A stretch of 64,000 nucleotides of DNA from CAYSUS01 sp964434165 (GCA_964434165.1 CAYSUS010000009.1:35231-99230); one strand, 5' to 3'; shown: positions 1 through 8,708, counted from the first letter of the stretch. Numbers and translations: made by a program. Notes: a model not told the origin generated them from the letters alone.

Positions 1-108
1 GTTCGAACACCCCGCGTTGCACGTCCGCCGAGCGAGCGACTAAGCTGGACTTGTTCCACGTTGCGTTCGAGGCCCCTCCCGAATTCATCCCCCGCGAAGG
101 ACGTTGCC

Positions 109-1146
109 GTGCGTCTTAGAGGCATCCAGTTCTCGCTAACGCGATCCGTTTGTCATGCCGCGGTCCTGTTGGCGACCTCGGCGGCATGGGCCGAGCCGAA
201 ACTGGAGCGCTTCGAGTACGAGGGCATGGAGATGGCCGTGCCCGTGCGCATGGTCGTCTATGCTGCCCAGGAGAAGGCCGCCGACAAGGCGGTGCGCGCG
301 GCTTTCGACCGCATCCACGCGCTCAACGGGGTGATGAGCGATTACGACGCCCAGAGCGAGATCCGACGGCTGTGCGAGACGGCCGGCCAGGGCAAGGCGT
401 TCGCCGTGAGCGAGGACTTGTTCCGCGTGCTGGCCGCCTCGAAACGGTGGGCCGAGCGCTCCCGAGGGGCGTTCGACCCCACGATCGGCCAGGTTGTCCG
501 CCTCTGGCGCCGCGCCCGACGCCAGCGCGCACTGCCTTCCGAGGAGCGACTCACCGAGGCCAGGCGGACCGTGGGGCACGAGCTGATGGAGCTGGACTCC
601 GACAAGCGGACCGTGCGCCTTGCACGCGAGGGCACGCGCCTGGACCTGGGCGGGATCGCCAAAGGCTTTGCCATCGACGAGGCCCTGCGCGTGCTGGCCG
701 AGCGCGGCATCGAGCGGGCCCTGGTGGACGCGGGGGGCGACATCCGCCTGGGCAAGGGCCCGCCCGACAAGCAGGGATGGCGCATCGGCGTGGCCGCCCT
801 GGAGCCCGAGGGGGAGCCCAGCCGCTACCTCTGCCTGGCCGGCCGAGCCATCGCCACCTCGGGCGATACGTGGCAGTTCGTCGAGATCGGCGGGCGCCGC
901 TACTCGCACATCGTCGATCCGCGGACCGGCGTGGGCCTGACCGACCACAGCAGCGTGACCGTCGTGGCGCGCGACGGAATGACGGCCGACGCGCTGGCCA
1001 CGGCGATCAGCGTGCTCGGCCCGGGGGAAGGAATGAAGCTCGCCGACCGCACGCCCGGCGCCGCGGCCCTGGTCGTTCAGGCCCCGGATGGCAAGCCGGA
1101 GACGTTCGAGTCGGAGCGGTGGAACGAGATCGAGGCCGGCAAGTGA
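109..1146 (+). CDS. apbE: Exported FAD:protein FMN transferase (ApbE family)
   Basis: ApbE enzymes move FMN from FAD onto Ser/Thr residues of exported redox proteins such as RnfG or NqrC. Family motifs seen are YDAQSE near the N-terminus, DLGGIAKGFAID, VDAGGDIRLG, and the C-terminal block ATSGD...YSHIVDPRTG. The first 30 or so residues form a hydrophobic stretch ending in AWA, read as a signal peptide, so the enzyme acts outside the cytoplasm. I place the start at the GTG at 109, because GAAGG lies 8 nt upstream; an in-frame TTG at 61 would add 16 residues. No flavinylation target is visible here, although the hydrogenase and AOR elsewhere make a flavin-dependent ferredoxin complex plausible. 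The family is clear; the substrate is inferred. Confidence 0.93.
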   Translation: MRLRGIQFSLTRSVCHAAVLLATSAAWAEPKLERFEYEGMEMAVPVRMVVYAAQEKAADKAVRAAFDRIHALNGVMSDYDAQSEIRRLCETAGQGKAFAVSEDLFRVLAASKRWAERSRGAFDPTIGQVVRLWRRARRQRALPSEERLTEARRTVGHELMELDSDKRTVRLAREGTRLDLGGIAKGFAIDEALRVLAERGIERALVDAGGDIRLGKGPPDKQGWRIGVAALEPEGEPSRYLCLAGRAIATSGDTWQFVEIGGRRYSHIVDPRTGVGLTDHSSVTVVARDGMTADALATAISVLGPGEGMKLADRTPGAAALVVQAPDGKPETFESERWNEIEAGK

Positions 1147-1254
1147 CCCGATGAGGGATGCCTCTGCGGGGTAGTCAAGCCCAAGAGGGCGCGCGGGCTC
1201 CGCTTGGAGTCCGGCGCGAGTCGCTCCGCAGCCGAGTCCCTCAAGTGCCGCGTC

Positions 1255-2277
1255 TCAACCGTACCACCGCTCGAGCACGTCGCGCCACTCCCCTGGGCTG
1301 GCCACGCGGATGAAGGCCTGGCGGACCTCGTCGGCTTGCGGGTGGAGCTGGGCGTACTTGATGCCGAACTTGCGCATCTGCCGGCCTGCCCGGCTGGGGC
1401 CGTACGTCCGGTCGGCCAGCCGGTAATGCTCGTAGAGCACCTCGCGCTGCTCTTCGATCGACGGAGGAGCGGGAAGCGGCTGTCCGGCGAACAGCGCCCT
1501 CACCTGGCGGAAGATCCACGGGTTGCCGATGGCGCCCCGGGCGACGGTCACGCCGTCCACGCCGGTCCGAGCGAGCATCTCCAGGCAGGCCGGGGCCGTG
1601 AACAGGTCGCCGCTGCCCAGTACCGTGCGCGGTCCGGCGTACTGCTTGAGCTGCTTGAGGAACTCCCACGAGGCGTCGCCTTCGTAGCGCTGATGGACGG
1701 TGCGGCCGTGCACCGTCACGGCCGCGGCACCCAGCCGAAACACCCCATCGAAGATCGCGAAGAACCGCTCGCGGCTATCGGGCGAGTCGTCGATGCCCCG
1801 CCGCATCTTCACCGTGACCGGGACGTGCGGCGGGAGGGCGTCGCGCACGCGTCCGACGATCGCCAAAGCCGTGTCCGGCTCGCCGAGCAGGAATCCGCCG
1901 CGGCAGCGACCGAGCACCTTCTTCACCGGGCAGCCGAAATTGATGTCGATCACGTCGAATCCGGCCTCGACGAGCTTCACCGCGGCGGGGGCGAACTCCT
2001 CCGCGGCGCTTCCCATGAGCTGGGCGCCGACCGGATGGTCGTCGTCGTCCACGCGGATCAGTCTGCCCGCCTTGGGGCCTCGGTGGACCTGGAGCACGAA
2101 GCGGTCAAGCAGCACCTCTCCCAGCGTGTAGGGCGCGCCGAGCCGCCGACAGATCTTGCGCATGGGCCAGTCGCTGTAGCCGCTCAGCGCGGCCAGCACG
2201 ACCGGCATGTCGATCTTCACCGCGCCCAGCCGCAAGGTAGCAGGCGTTCTCCGAATGCCGTCCGCTTCCGCACGCAC
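1255..2277 (-). CDS. dus: tRNA-dihydrouridine synthase
   Basis: This FMN enzyme reduces uridine to dihydrouridine in the D-loop of tRNA. The 340-residue length is usual for the family. It shows the loop DINFGCPVKK with the catalytic Cys at about residue 116, the flavin-binding VTVHGRT block, and the C-terminal segment GVMxARGAIGNP-like (VDGVTVARGAIGNPW). The GTG start at 2277 is chosen because GGAGG sits 6 nt upstream; a TTG 18 nt further up would place that site inside the gene. It stands alone: the next gene on the same strand ends 138 nt upstream, and a hairpin repeat lies between them. The Dus subtype (A, B or C) was not resolved. Confidence 0.93.
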   Translation of the reverse strand: MRAEADGIRRTPATLRLGAVKIDMPVVLAALSGYSDWPMRKICRRLGAPYTLGEVLLDRFVLQVHRGPKAGRLIRVDDDDHPVGAQLMGSAAEEFAPAAVKLVEAGFDVIDINFGCPVKKVLGRCRGGFLLGEPDTALAIVGRVRDALPPHVPVTVKMRRGIDDSPDSRERFFAIFDGVFRLGAAAVTVHGRTVHQRYEGDASWEFLKQLKQYAGPRTVLGSGDLFTAPACLEMLARTGVDGVTVARGAIGNPWIFRQVRALFAGQPLPAPPSIEEQREVLYEHYRLADRTYGPSRAGRQMRKFGIKYAQLHPQADEVRQAFIRVASPGEWRDVLERWYG

Positions 2278-2301
2278 GCCGCACCTCCGATTCAACCAGG
2301 A

Positions 2302-2344
2302 CCACCCTCTCCCGCTCGCGGGCGAGGGTGGCCGTGAGACGGCC
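2302..2344. repeat. Double-hairpin intergenic repeat (CCCTCTCCCGC family, copy 1)
   Basis: Two adjacent hairpins are visible. The first (2302-2331) pairs CCACCCTC-T-CCCGC with GCGGG-C-GAGGGTGG around a 2-nt loop. The second (2330-2344) pairs GGCCGT with ACGGCC around GAG. The tail CCGGGTGAGGGCGG that follows also follows a related palindrome at 18330, so this is a dispersed repeat rather than a gene-specific terminator. Confidence 0.75.
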
Positions 2345-2415
2345 GGGTGAGGGCGGCGCGAACACGCATCTGCACCGTCGCGCGCATTGGGACGGCACGG
2401 CGATCGCAGGCCCTG

Positions 2416-3855
2416 TCACTTCGTCTCGGTCTTCGAGTCCGGGGCCGGCCCGGGCTTCCAGACCAGGCCGCATTGTCCGCTGTACCGTCGCCACATCTGC
2501 TGCATGAAGATCGTGGGCGCGTTCGTGCCCTTGGCCCGTTCGCCGCTGGCGGCGATTCTCTGCATGAGCCGGGCCGCGTAGTCGAGGTAGGCATCGTGGT
2601 TCCATTCCTTGCGGAGGTCCATGATTCCCACGGCCAGCGCGAAACCCGGGATGGCCACGCCGTTGACGGCGCGATACGGGGTCCGCCATCCGCGGTTATC
2701 GGCCCGGGGCCTGGCGAAGTGCCGCACGCCCCATTCAGGCAGGCCGATGTCCTCGGGCTCGTAAGGCTCCTTGTCCTTCGCACGCGGATCGGGGCTCCAC
2801 CGCTCGGTGTGGGTGAGTTCCACTTCCTTCCGAGTCACGTAGAAAGTCTGCTCGTCTTCCTGGAAGCGGGTCGTCCACCTGCCTACTCCCGTCATATGCT
2901 CGTCCCCCAGCAGGACGCCGGCAAAGAGAATGGGGAACTTGCGGCCCAGCCCGTGTCCGCCGTTGGCCGGCCAGCCGCCCCCGGCATCCGCAATGCCCGC
3001 CGAATCGATGCCGAACTGGACCAGGCGAATGACCAGATCCTCCTTTTTCGGTGCGCCGGGCACCTTGGAGAGATCCAGATGCACGAGCAGACTCACTTCC
3101 GCCAGAATCCTCCCCATCTCGCGGCCGTAGTTGGGCATGTTCATCGACGGGTGGACCATGGCGCCGAGATACTCGTGGACGTGGTCGATCCAGGGCCTGG
3201 ACAGGGCCTCCAGGAGTTCCCTTGCGTCGGGAAGCGCACTGACCGGCTCCAGGTTCCTGAGCTTGCTGAAGTCCATATCCTCCACGTTGAAACGTACCGT
3301 CTTGTCATTTCCACAATAGGGCGGGCGGAAGCTCCCCTCCGGCGCCGGCTCCGGCAGCACGGTCAGAATCGCGGCGGATCGGGTCACAGGCCGCGGGGCT
3401 CTGGTGCCGCGGTTGAATGCGGGCGTGCCTTGCTCCTTGTTCGAACTGGACGTGTACAGCCAGCTCACCATGGAGACGAGGGAGGAATGCGGCTTGAGCA
3501 CGAGCGGATTCTCCGCGGAGACGGGCCTGCCGTTGGGCCGGCCGGCGTTGAGGTCTGCCCGGTAGGAGTGGATCGACCCGTCGTAGCCCTGGGTGGCCCC
3601 CGCGCCGGGATTGACCATCGAGCCGTCGTCGTCCGGCCCCGGGGCGAAGCCGGGATCGTGCAGGGCGGTCGATATGCCGACGACCGTCACCGGGCCGACG
3701 ACCCAGTAGTCGCCCGTCGCGAACCGCCCCGCAGGATAGTCCCTGTCGAAGGTCCAGGTGATGCCGTGCTGCGTGACGCGGGAGGCCGCATTCAGGGAAG
3801 TGGCGGAGCAGAGCGAGAGGAGACAGGCGGCAAGAATAGCTTGCGTGCGATTCAC
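2416..3855 (-). CDS. Exported protein of unknown function (479 aa)
   Basis: I do not recognise the family. The start is the GTG at 3855, since AAGGAG lies 6 nt upstream; an ATG five codons earlier has no such site. The N-terminus (residues 1-24) is a typical signal peptide ending SLNA. The mature protein has no membrane segment. A segment near residue 290-320 (ANGGHGLGRKFPILFAG) and a WT/RF-rich second half resemble the helical-barrel style of secreted polysaccharide-active proteins, but that is only an impression. It lies 65 nt downstream of the sulfatase on the same strand, so cotranscription is plausible. No catalytic motif can be named. Confidence 0.85.
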   Translation of the reverse strand: MNRTQAILAACLLSLCSATSLNAASRVTQHGITWTFDRDYPAGRFATGDYWVVGPVTVVGISTALHDPGFAPGPDDDGSMVNPGAGATQGYDGSIHSYRADLNAGRPNGRPVSAENPLVLKPHSSLVSMVSWLYTSSSNKEQGTPAFNRGTRAPRPVTRSAAILTVLPEPAPEGSFRPPYCGNDKTVRFNVEDMDFSKLRNLEPVSALPDARELLEALSRPWIDHVHEYLGAMVHPSMNMPNYGREMGRILAEVSLLVHLDLSKVPGAPKKEDLVIRLVQFGIDSAGIADAGGGWPANGGHGLGRKFPILFAGVLLGDEHMTGVGRWTTRFQEDEQTFYVTRKEVELTHTERWSPDPRAKDKEPYEPEDIGLPEWGVRHFARPRADNRGWRTPYRAVNGVAIPGFALAVGIMDLRKEWNHDAYLDYAARLMQRIAASGERAKGTNAPTIFMQQMWRRYSGQCGLVWKPGPAPDSKTETK

Positions 3856-3920
3856 GTGCGACTCCTTCATGCTCGAGGCTCTGGCTGCCTTCCCCGGCGA
3901 TCATCGCTGCCGGGCCCGGC

Positions 3921-5501
3921 TCACCCTTTCTTGCTTCTCTTCTTCGGTCCCGACGCCGAGCCCGAGCTGGTGTCCTTCCGGAAGCTCAGCGGGGTGATCG
4001 TGCCTCGCACGGGCGCGAGCTGGCGGCCCTCCAGGCGGTCAACGTGCTCGGCGATGCGAAACCACTCAGCCGTCATGGCCGCGACCCGATCCGGCTGCTT
4101 CGCGGCCAGGTCGTTCCGCTCCGTGCGGTCCTGGTCCAGGTTGTAGAGCTCCCAGCGGCCCAGCTTCGCGGAGACGAGTTTCCACGGCCCCTGACGCAAG
4201 GCGCGGTCGGTTCCGAAGTGGAAGTACAGGGTCTCGTGCGGCTCGCGCGTCTGGCCGCGGAACACCGGGAGCAGTGACTTGCCTTGAAGCGGGTCGATCA
4301 TCCGCTCGCCGATCCGGCGGGGATAGGTGGCGCCGGCCAGATCGATGAACGTGGCCATGAAGTCGATCAGGTGCCCGGGCTGCCGGGTGATCGAGCCGGG
4401 CTCGACCTCGAGCCCTGCGGGCCAATGGACGATCAGCGGCGAGGAGATGCCGCCCTCATGCTGGTTCTGCTTGTACAGGCGAAACGGCGTGTTGCCGACG
4501 TGGGCCCAACTGGCGTCGTAGGTCCAGTAGGATTTCGCATCCCAGGGATCCAGGTAGCGCCCCCGCGTCCGCTCGAACGGACACGCGCCGTTGTCCGAAC
4601 AGAAGAGGATCAGCGTGTTCTCGAAGATGCCCTTCTCCTTCAAGAAGCCCACGAGCCGGCCCACGTTCTGGTCCACGATGTCGACCATGGCGGCAAAGAC
4701 CTCCATGCGGTCGGCCTCCCACTCGCGTTCCTCGTCGCTCAAGCTGTCCCAGGCGGGAATGTGGTCGGGCCGCGGACTGAGCCTCCATTTCGCCGGCAGA
4801 AGGCCCGACTCGATCTGGCGGCGGTGCCGCTGCCGGCGCAGCTCGTCCCAACCGTCGTCGTAGCGGCCGTCGTACTTGCGGACCGCTTCCTCCGGGGCCT
4901 GGAGGGGGTAATGCGGGGCGTTGTACGCGGCGTAGAGCAGAAACGGCTTGTCCTTGCGGGTCGCCTCGTCGAGGAACTCCAGCGCGAAGTCCGTGATGGC
5001 ATGCGTCGTGTAGAAAGAGCGCCCGTTGAGCGTCTCGGGCACCTGCCAGGGCTCCCCGTTGAGCCGGAACGTGCGATCGCCCGTGAAGAAGTTGGTGGCG
5101 CCGGACAGATGCCCCCAGTAGCGCCCGAAGCCGAAATCCGTGGGTTGCCGGCTGAGGTGCCACTTGCCGACCATCGCGGTGAAGTACCCCGCGTCGGAAA
5201 GCACCTCGGCGATCGTGGCGCCTCGGCTCAGCTTCGTGCTTCCGGCCTGGTCGCAGTACAGCCCCGTGAGCAGCGAGACGCGCGACGAGTGGCACTTGGC
5301 CGTATTGTAGAACTGCGTGAATCGCAGGCCGTCCGCGGCCAGCCTGTCGAGGTTCGGAGTTTCGATCTCCGAGCCGTAGCATCCCAGGTCCGCAAACCCC
5401 AGGTCGTCCACCATGATGAGGACGATGTTCGGCCGCTCCGCGGCGGCTGCCAGGGCCGGAGCGAGAATCAGGCAGATCACGGCGAGGACGAATCGAGACA
5501 T
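3921..5501 (-). CDS. Exported arylsulfatase-family hydrolase
   Basis: Type I sulfatases remove sulfate esters, in this phylum usually from algal or animal polysaccharides. The ATG at 5501 has GGAGG 9 nt upstream. Residues 1-21 are a signal peptide, followed by PNIVLIMVDDLG with the metal-binding Asp pair at 32-33. The activation site is C70-H-S-S-R74, matching C-x-[PSA]-x-R, where the Cys becomes formylglycine; Ser stands where Pro is commonest. GKWHL follows, and CSDNGACP occurs in the middle. The 526-residue length is normal. The tail ends in a Ser/Gly and Lys-rich stretch. No sulfatase-modifying enzyme is encoded in the window, so activation depends on a gene elsewhere. Confidence 0.94.
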   Translation of the reverse strand: MSRFVLAVICLILAPALAAAAERPNIVLIMVDDLGFADLGCYGSEIETPNLDRLAADGLRFTQFYNTAKCHSSRVSLLTGLYCDQAGSTKLSRGATIAEVLSDAGYFTAMVGKWHLSRQPTDFGFGRYWGHLSGATNFFTGDRTFRLNGEPWQVPETLNGRSFYTTHAITDFALEFLDEATRKDKPFLLYAAYNAPHYPLQAPEEAVRKYDGRYDDGWDELRRQRHRRQIESGLLPAKWRLSPRPDHIPAWDSLSDEEREWEADRMEVFAAMVDIVDQNVGRLVGFLKEKGIFENTLILFCSDNGACPFERTRGRYLDPWDAKSYWTYDASWAHVGNTPFRLYKQNQHEGGISSPLIVHWPAGLEVEPGSITRQPGHLIDFMATFIDLAGATYPRRIGERMIDPLQGKSLLPVFRGQTREPHETLYFHFGTDRALRQGPWKLVSAKLGRWELYNLDQDRTERNDLAAKQPDRVAAMTAEWFRIAEHVDRLEGRQLAPVRGTITPLSFRKDTSSGSASGPKKRSKKG

Positions 5502-5651
5502 GCGGAATTCCCTCCGGAAGCCGACTGGGGTGAGGTGACGCCGACAGCAGCGGCGCAGTTGCGCTCCCATATCCCGTGGGCCTGCGCGACGACCCGCCAG
5601 GCGGCTGCGTGCCGGCAGGACGATCGTACGCACCAGGTGACCGGGCGCCCC

Positions 5652-5657
5652 ATTATA
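5652..5657 (-). promoter_or_regulatory. Possible -10 box for the sulfatase gene
   Basis: On the minus strand a perfect TATAAT lies about 150 nt upstream of the sulfatase start. I see no convincing -35 hexamer at 16-18 nt, so this is only a candidate. The region between the sulfatase and the HNH gene is divergent and must hold promoters for both. Confidence 0.3.
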
Positions 5658-5809
5658 CCCGCCCCACCGTGGCACACACCTGTTCGCTCGTCGTGGTGGG
5701 CGGCGGACCCGAAACGCGCGCGGTCCAGGGGTGCCGCAAACGAACCTCGATCCCCCGCGCGTGTCCTTTCTCGCAGGAACGGAGAATTCCTTCGACCAAA
5801 ACAGGTTCT

Positions 5810-6403
5810 ATGACCGACGTCCTCAATCAACCGACGCTCGTGCTCAACCGCAACTGGCAGCCGGTCCACGTGGCCACGGTCGCCCGGGCCCTGGTGCTGC
5901 TGTGGAACCGCCGGGCGATCGTCGTCGACCCCAAGGACTTCCGGACCTACGCCTGGGCGGACTGGGCCGGGATGGAGCCCCGCGACGGCGAGCGTTTCAT
6001 CCAGGCGGTGAGCGTGCGCCTCCGCGTGCCGGAGGTGGTCACGCTGCTGGCCTACGACCGCCTGCCCGAGGCCGAGGTCACCTTCAGCCGGCGCAACCTG
6101 TTCAAGCGCGACCGGTTCACGTGTCAGTACTGCGGCGCCCAGCCGGGCAGCGCGGAGCTGACCATCGACCACGTCGTGCCGCGAGCGCAGGGCGGGGTCA
6201 CCGCCTGGACCAACTGCGTGCTGGCCTGCGTGCCGTGCAACAAGCGAAAGGCCGACCGCACGCCGGAGCAGGCGCGGATGCGTCTGCGCCGCCGGCCCGA
6301 GCGCCCACGGTGGAAGCCGGTCTATGCCTGGCACGGCGAGCGGATCGCCAACTGGAGTCGATTCGTCAGCGAAGCGTACTGGAACGTCGAGTTGGAGGAG
6401 TAG
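5810..6403 (+). CDS. HNH endonuclease-family protein
   Basis: A 197-residue protein with a complete HNH/McrA-type zinc-nuclease motif in the second half. C105-x2-C108 and C140-x2-C143 would bind zinc, D120-H121 would supply the catalytic His, and N135 and N144 follow. The first 90 residues (VLNRNWQPVHV...AIVVDP) form a conserved N-terminal region seen in stand-alone HNH proteins of cyanobacteria and planctomycetes. The ATG at 5810 is preceded by ACAGG with short spacing. It stands alone between convergent and divergent neighbours, with no methylase, Cas protein or intron nearby. Its biological role is unknown; nuclease activity is inferred from the motif. Confidence 0.88.
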   Translation: MTDVLNQPTLVLNRNWQPVHVATVARALVLLWNRRAIVVDPKDFRTYAWADWAGMEPRDGERFIQAVSVRLRVPEVVTLLAYDRLPEAEVTFSRRNLFKRDRFTCQYCGAQPGSAELTIDHVVPRAQGGVTAWTNCVLACVPCNKRKADRTPEQARMRLRRRPERPRWKPVYAWHGERIANWSRFVSEAYWNVELEE

Positions 6404-6500
6404 CGCGCCCACGGCAGGGGTCGGGAGTCCAGTCTCGGCGCGGCGCTTCGCGCGTGGTAGCGCTGGGCTGAGGGTCGGCGCCCGACCCCCTTCGCCACGC

Positions 6501-7241
6501 CTAAAGTACCTCGGCGGCGAGGAACGTCACGTCGTCGTGGTCCAGGCGGCCGTCGCTGTGGGCGTCCAGGGCGCGGAGCACGGCCTCCTTCAAACCGGCC
6601 AGGTCGCGGCCAGCCGCGGCGTTGAGCGTCTCGATCAACCGCTCCGTGCCGAAGGGCTCCTCCCCGAGGCCGGGGGCCTCGACCAATCCGTCCGTGTAGA
6701 GGAAGAACCGGTCGCCGGTCCCCAGCGGCAGCGAATCCTGGTGATAAGGCGCCGAGGGCTCAACGCCCAGCGGCAGGTTGGCCACTTCCGCCCCCTGGCT
6801 CAGATCGACCGGGCGCCACCGCGGGTCAGCCGCCATCCAGACCAGCAGCGGCGGGTGGCCGGCGTAGGCGTAGTAGAGGTTCGAATCGCCTCGGTAGTAG
6901 GCGGCCACGGCCGCGGTGGCCATGGGCTTGTGACCCCACCGGCTCGCCATGCGGCTTAGGTCCGAGAGCATCTCGCCCTGCGAGTTGTCGTTGGTGTGGG
7001 CGACCATCAGCTCGTAGAGCGACTGGCTGATGGCGCTGACCGGCTCGCCGTGGCCGGCCACGTCGGCCAGGACGATGCGGCTGAGGAGCCCCTGCGCGCA
7101 CACGCTGAAGTAGTACACGTCGCCGCCCCGCCCGCCCTGGCACGGCCGGGAGAACAGCGCCGCGGCGATCCCGCCCGTGGAGGTGTGCAGGTCCTCGCCC
7201 CGGATTCCTCCCCAAACCTGGTTGCAGGCCAATGTCTGCAT
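6501..7241 (-). CDS. SpoIIE/RsbU-type serine phosphatase domain protein
   Basis: PP2C-like phosphatases of this family dephosphorylate Ser/Thr residues, often on anti-anti-sigma factors in partner-switching pathways. The 246-residue protein is essentially one catalytic domain. GGDVYYF (Asp41) and VLADVAGHG (Asp60) match the metal-binding motifs, AGHPPLL and FLYTDGLVEA the core, and DDVTFLAAEVL the C-terminal end. No sensor domain, response-regulator receiver or membrane segment is attached. The ATG at 7241 has GGAG 6 nt upstream. No kinase or STAS-domain partner is nearby. A TACAAT -10-like box lies at 7286-7291 with a palindromic repeat occupying the -35 region, which could affect expression. 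Confidence 0.87.
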   Translation of the reverse strand: MQTLACNQVWGGIRGEDLHTSTGGIAAALFSRPCQGGRGGDVYYFSVCAQGLLSRIVLADVAGHGEPVSAISQSLYELMVAHTNDNSQGEMLSDLSRMASRWGHKPMATAAVAAYYRGDSNLYYAYAGHPPLLVWMAADPRWRPVDLSQGAEVANLPLGVEPSAPYHQDSLPLGTGDRFFLYTDGLVEAPGLGEEPFGTERLIETLNAAAGRDLAGLKEAVLRALDAHSDGRLDHDDVTFLAAEVL

Positions 7242-7299
7242 GATCGTCTCCGTGTTCGGCGCGCAAGTGAATCCGCGATCCGCGAATTGTACGCGGGGA

Positions 7300-7330
7300 G
7301 ACTTCCGAAGTCTCGAAGACTTCGGAAGTC
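7300..7330. repeat. 31-bp double palindrome, copy 1
   Basis: The element is GACTTCCGAAGTC, a 5-nt spacer TCGAA, then GACTTCGGAAGTC. Each 13-mer is itself palindromic around its centre base, and the two are inverted copies, giving a perfect 14-bp stem with a 3-nt loop. It lies just upstream of the phosphatase gene. Confidence 0.9.
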
Positions 7331-7368
7331 CGGAAACACAAGCGTCATGCGTGACATTCAGCCTTCGA

Positions 7369-7399
7369 TACATCCGAAGCCTCGAGGACTTCGGAAGTC
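7369..7399. repeat. 31-bp double palindrome, copy 2 (diverged)
   Basis: By eye, 27 of 31 positions match copy 1, with the right half intact (CTTCGGAAGTC) and the left half altered. It lies 8 nt after the stop of the ThuA gene and starts 69 nt from copy 1, so the two form a spaced pair in one intergenic gap. Confidence 0.85.
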
Positions 7400-7406
7400 C
7401 GGCCCC

Positions 7407-8339
7407 TCAGTCCTCGGGGCACAGGGCCGGCTCGGGCTGGACATCGAGCTTGGCGCTGGGCGTGGCATCGGCTTCCATGTCGCCGAGGGCCCACTGGATG
7501 CCGTCGAGGTAGTGCTGCATGACGGCCGGGTGCTGGAAGACCTCCTTGTTGTGCCCCAGCGAGCAGTAGAAGACGCGCCCGTTGCCGAGCGTCCGAATCC
7601 ACGAGACCGCGTTGTCGTTGTCCTTGCGGCTCCCGCCCGGCTTCTTATTCCGTTCCTTGGTCATGTCGAGGCTCACCAGCACGCGGAGGTTCTCGCGCGA
7701 GTAGGGGTCCTTCATGCGATAGATCTCGTCCTTCAAAAGAAAACCCTGGCTGTTGAACCCTTTGCAGAGCGGGTGCCGCGGCTCGTCGATCTTGAAGGCC
7801 CAGGTGCCACCCGCACCCCAGGGGTGGCCGTGGAACAGGCCGCCCATCATGGCCGCGCCCTCGGGCCAGTCGTAGAAGTTGTCGGTGGCCGCGTGCACGC
7901 CGATGATCCCCTTGCCGCCCTGGACGAAGTCGAGGATCGCCTCGCGCTGCTTCTCGTCGAGCTTCAGCCGCGTGGTGTTGTTCAGCACGATCGCGTCGTA
8001 CTTGTTGAGATTCTCGGGGGTGAGGGCCGTGTAATCGTCGGTCACGTCTGCTTGGAACGCCCCGGTCTTCTGGCCGAGCATCTCGAAGGCCTTGTTGGCC
8101 AGCGGGATCACCCCGTGGTAGAAGCCCTCGCACTTGCAGAAGACGAGGATCTTCCGGTCCCGCTCGGGCTTCACGGTGGGGTTTTCGGGCAATGCCTCCT
8201 CCACCTTCTTGAGGTCGGCCTCGCTGGGCTGTTTACCCTTCTTCTGGGCGCACGCGGGCGCGATCAGCAAGCCGGCCACGACGGCCGCGGCGGTGAGGGC
8301 CGAGAGGAGCCGACGGGCACCCGAGTTGAAGCTTCGCAT
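7407..8339 (-). CDS. Exported ThuA-domain protein
   Basis: ThuA proteins have a glutamine-amidotransferase-like fold and are linked to sugar or trehalose use; in planctomycetes they are usually exported and of unproven activity. This 310-residue protein has a signal peptide (residues 1-31, ending PACAQ), then the ThuA core: KILVFCKCEGFYHG, YDAIVLNNTT, GGKGIIGVHAATDNFYDW, and the C-terminal GRVFYCSLGHNKEVF. The ATG at 8339 has GGAAGG closely upstream. It diverges from the PEP-CTERM gene across a 369-nt gap and is followed by a palindromic repeat. The domain call is firm; the substrate is not known. Confidence 0.92.
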   Translation of the reverse strand: MRSFNSGARRLLSALTAAAVVAGLLIAPACAQKKGKQPSEADLKKVEEALPENPTVKPERDRKILVFCKCEGFYHGVIPLANKAFEMLGQKTGAFQADVTDDYTALTPENLNKYDAIVLNNTTRLKLDEKQREAILDFVQGGKGIIGVHAATDNFYDWPEGAAMMGGLFHGHPWGAGGTWAFKIDEPRHPLCKGFNSQGFLLKDEIYRMKDPYSRENLRVLVSLDMTKERNKKPGGSRKDNDNAVSWIRTLGNGRVFYCSLGHNKEVFQHPAVMQHYLDGIQWALGDMEADATPSAKLDVQPEPALCPED

Positions 8340-8708
8340 GTTCCTTCCTTTCGTCGGTTGGGGGCAAGACCGAAACAGACACGTCGAAAGACCCATTATC
8401 GCGAGGGGCCGCGAGGCGGGAAAGTGCCGCGGCCAGCGGAGATCGCCAACTGCACCGACACGGGAAGCTAGCGCGGTGTATCCCGCGCAACCTGCATTCA
8501 GACAAGCAGTTGCGTCTGACCGCGTGCGGGCGGTCCCGGCTCGGCGAGCAGGCGGCCAGAAGCTGGAACTGATGGCCTTGCGTCCTGGCCGGGGCCGAGT
8601 AGAATCAGGGGTGTTACGTGCGGCAGGAATGTAATACCACCCGCTCCCGCCGCCCTGCACCCCACCGAATCGGCCGCCCCCAGAGTCCCGCCCCAAGGAG
8701 TCGCCCCC
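8340..8708. other. 369-nt divergent intergenic region
   Basis: This gap separates the divergent ThuA and PEP-CTERM genes. It contains a promoter candidate for the rightward gene at 8578-8605 and a weak GATAAT on the minus strand at 8395-8400 with no good -35. I see no small gene or repeat in the rest. Confidence 0.6.
8578..8605 (+). promoter_or_regulatory. Sigma-70-like promoter for the PEP-CTERM gene
   Basis: TTGCGT (8578-8583), a 16-nt spacer and TAGAAT (8600-8605) lie about 100 nt upstream of the PEP-CTERM start codon. Confidence 0.5.

Noticed and set aside
1..60. GTTCGAAC at the left edge as the T-loop of a tRNA
   Set aside because: No matching acceptor stem or anticodon arm can be built around it from the bases available.
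61..108. Earlier TTG start for the ApbE gene
   Set aside because: The GTG at 109 has a well-placed ribosome-binding site and gives a normal signal peptide.
5810..6403. HNH protein as part of a Cas, restriction or homing system
   Set aside because: No Cas protein, methylase, intron or toxin-antitoxin partner is near, and its N-terminal region fits the common stand-alone type.
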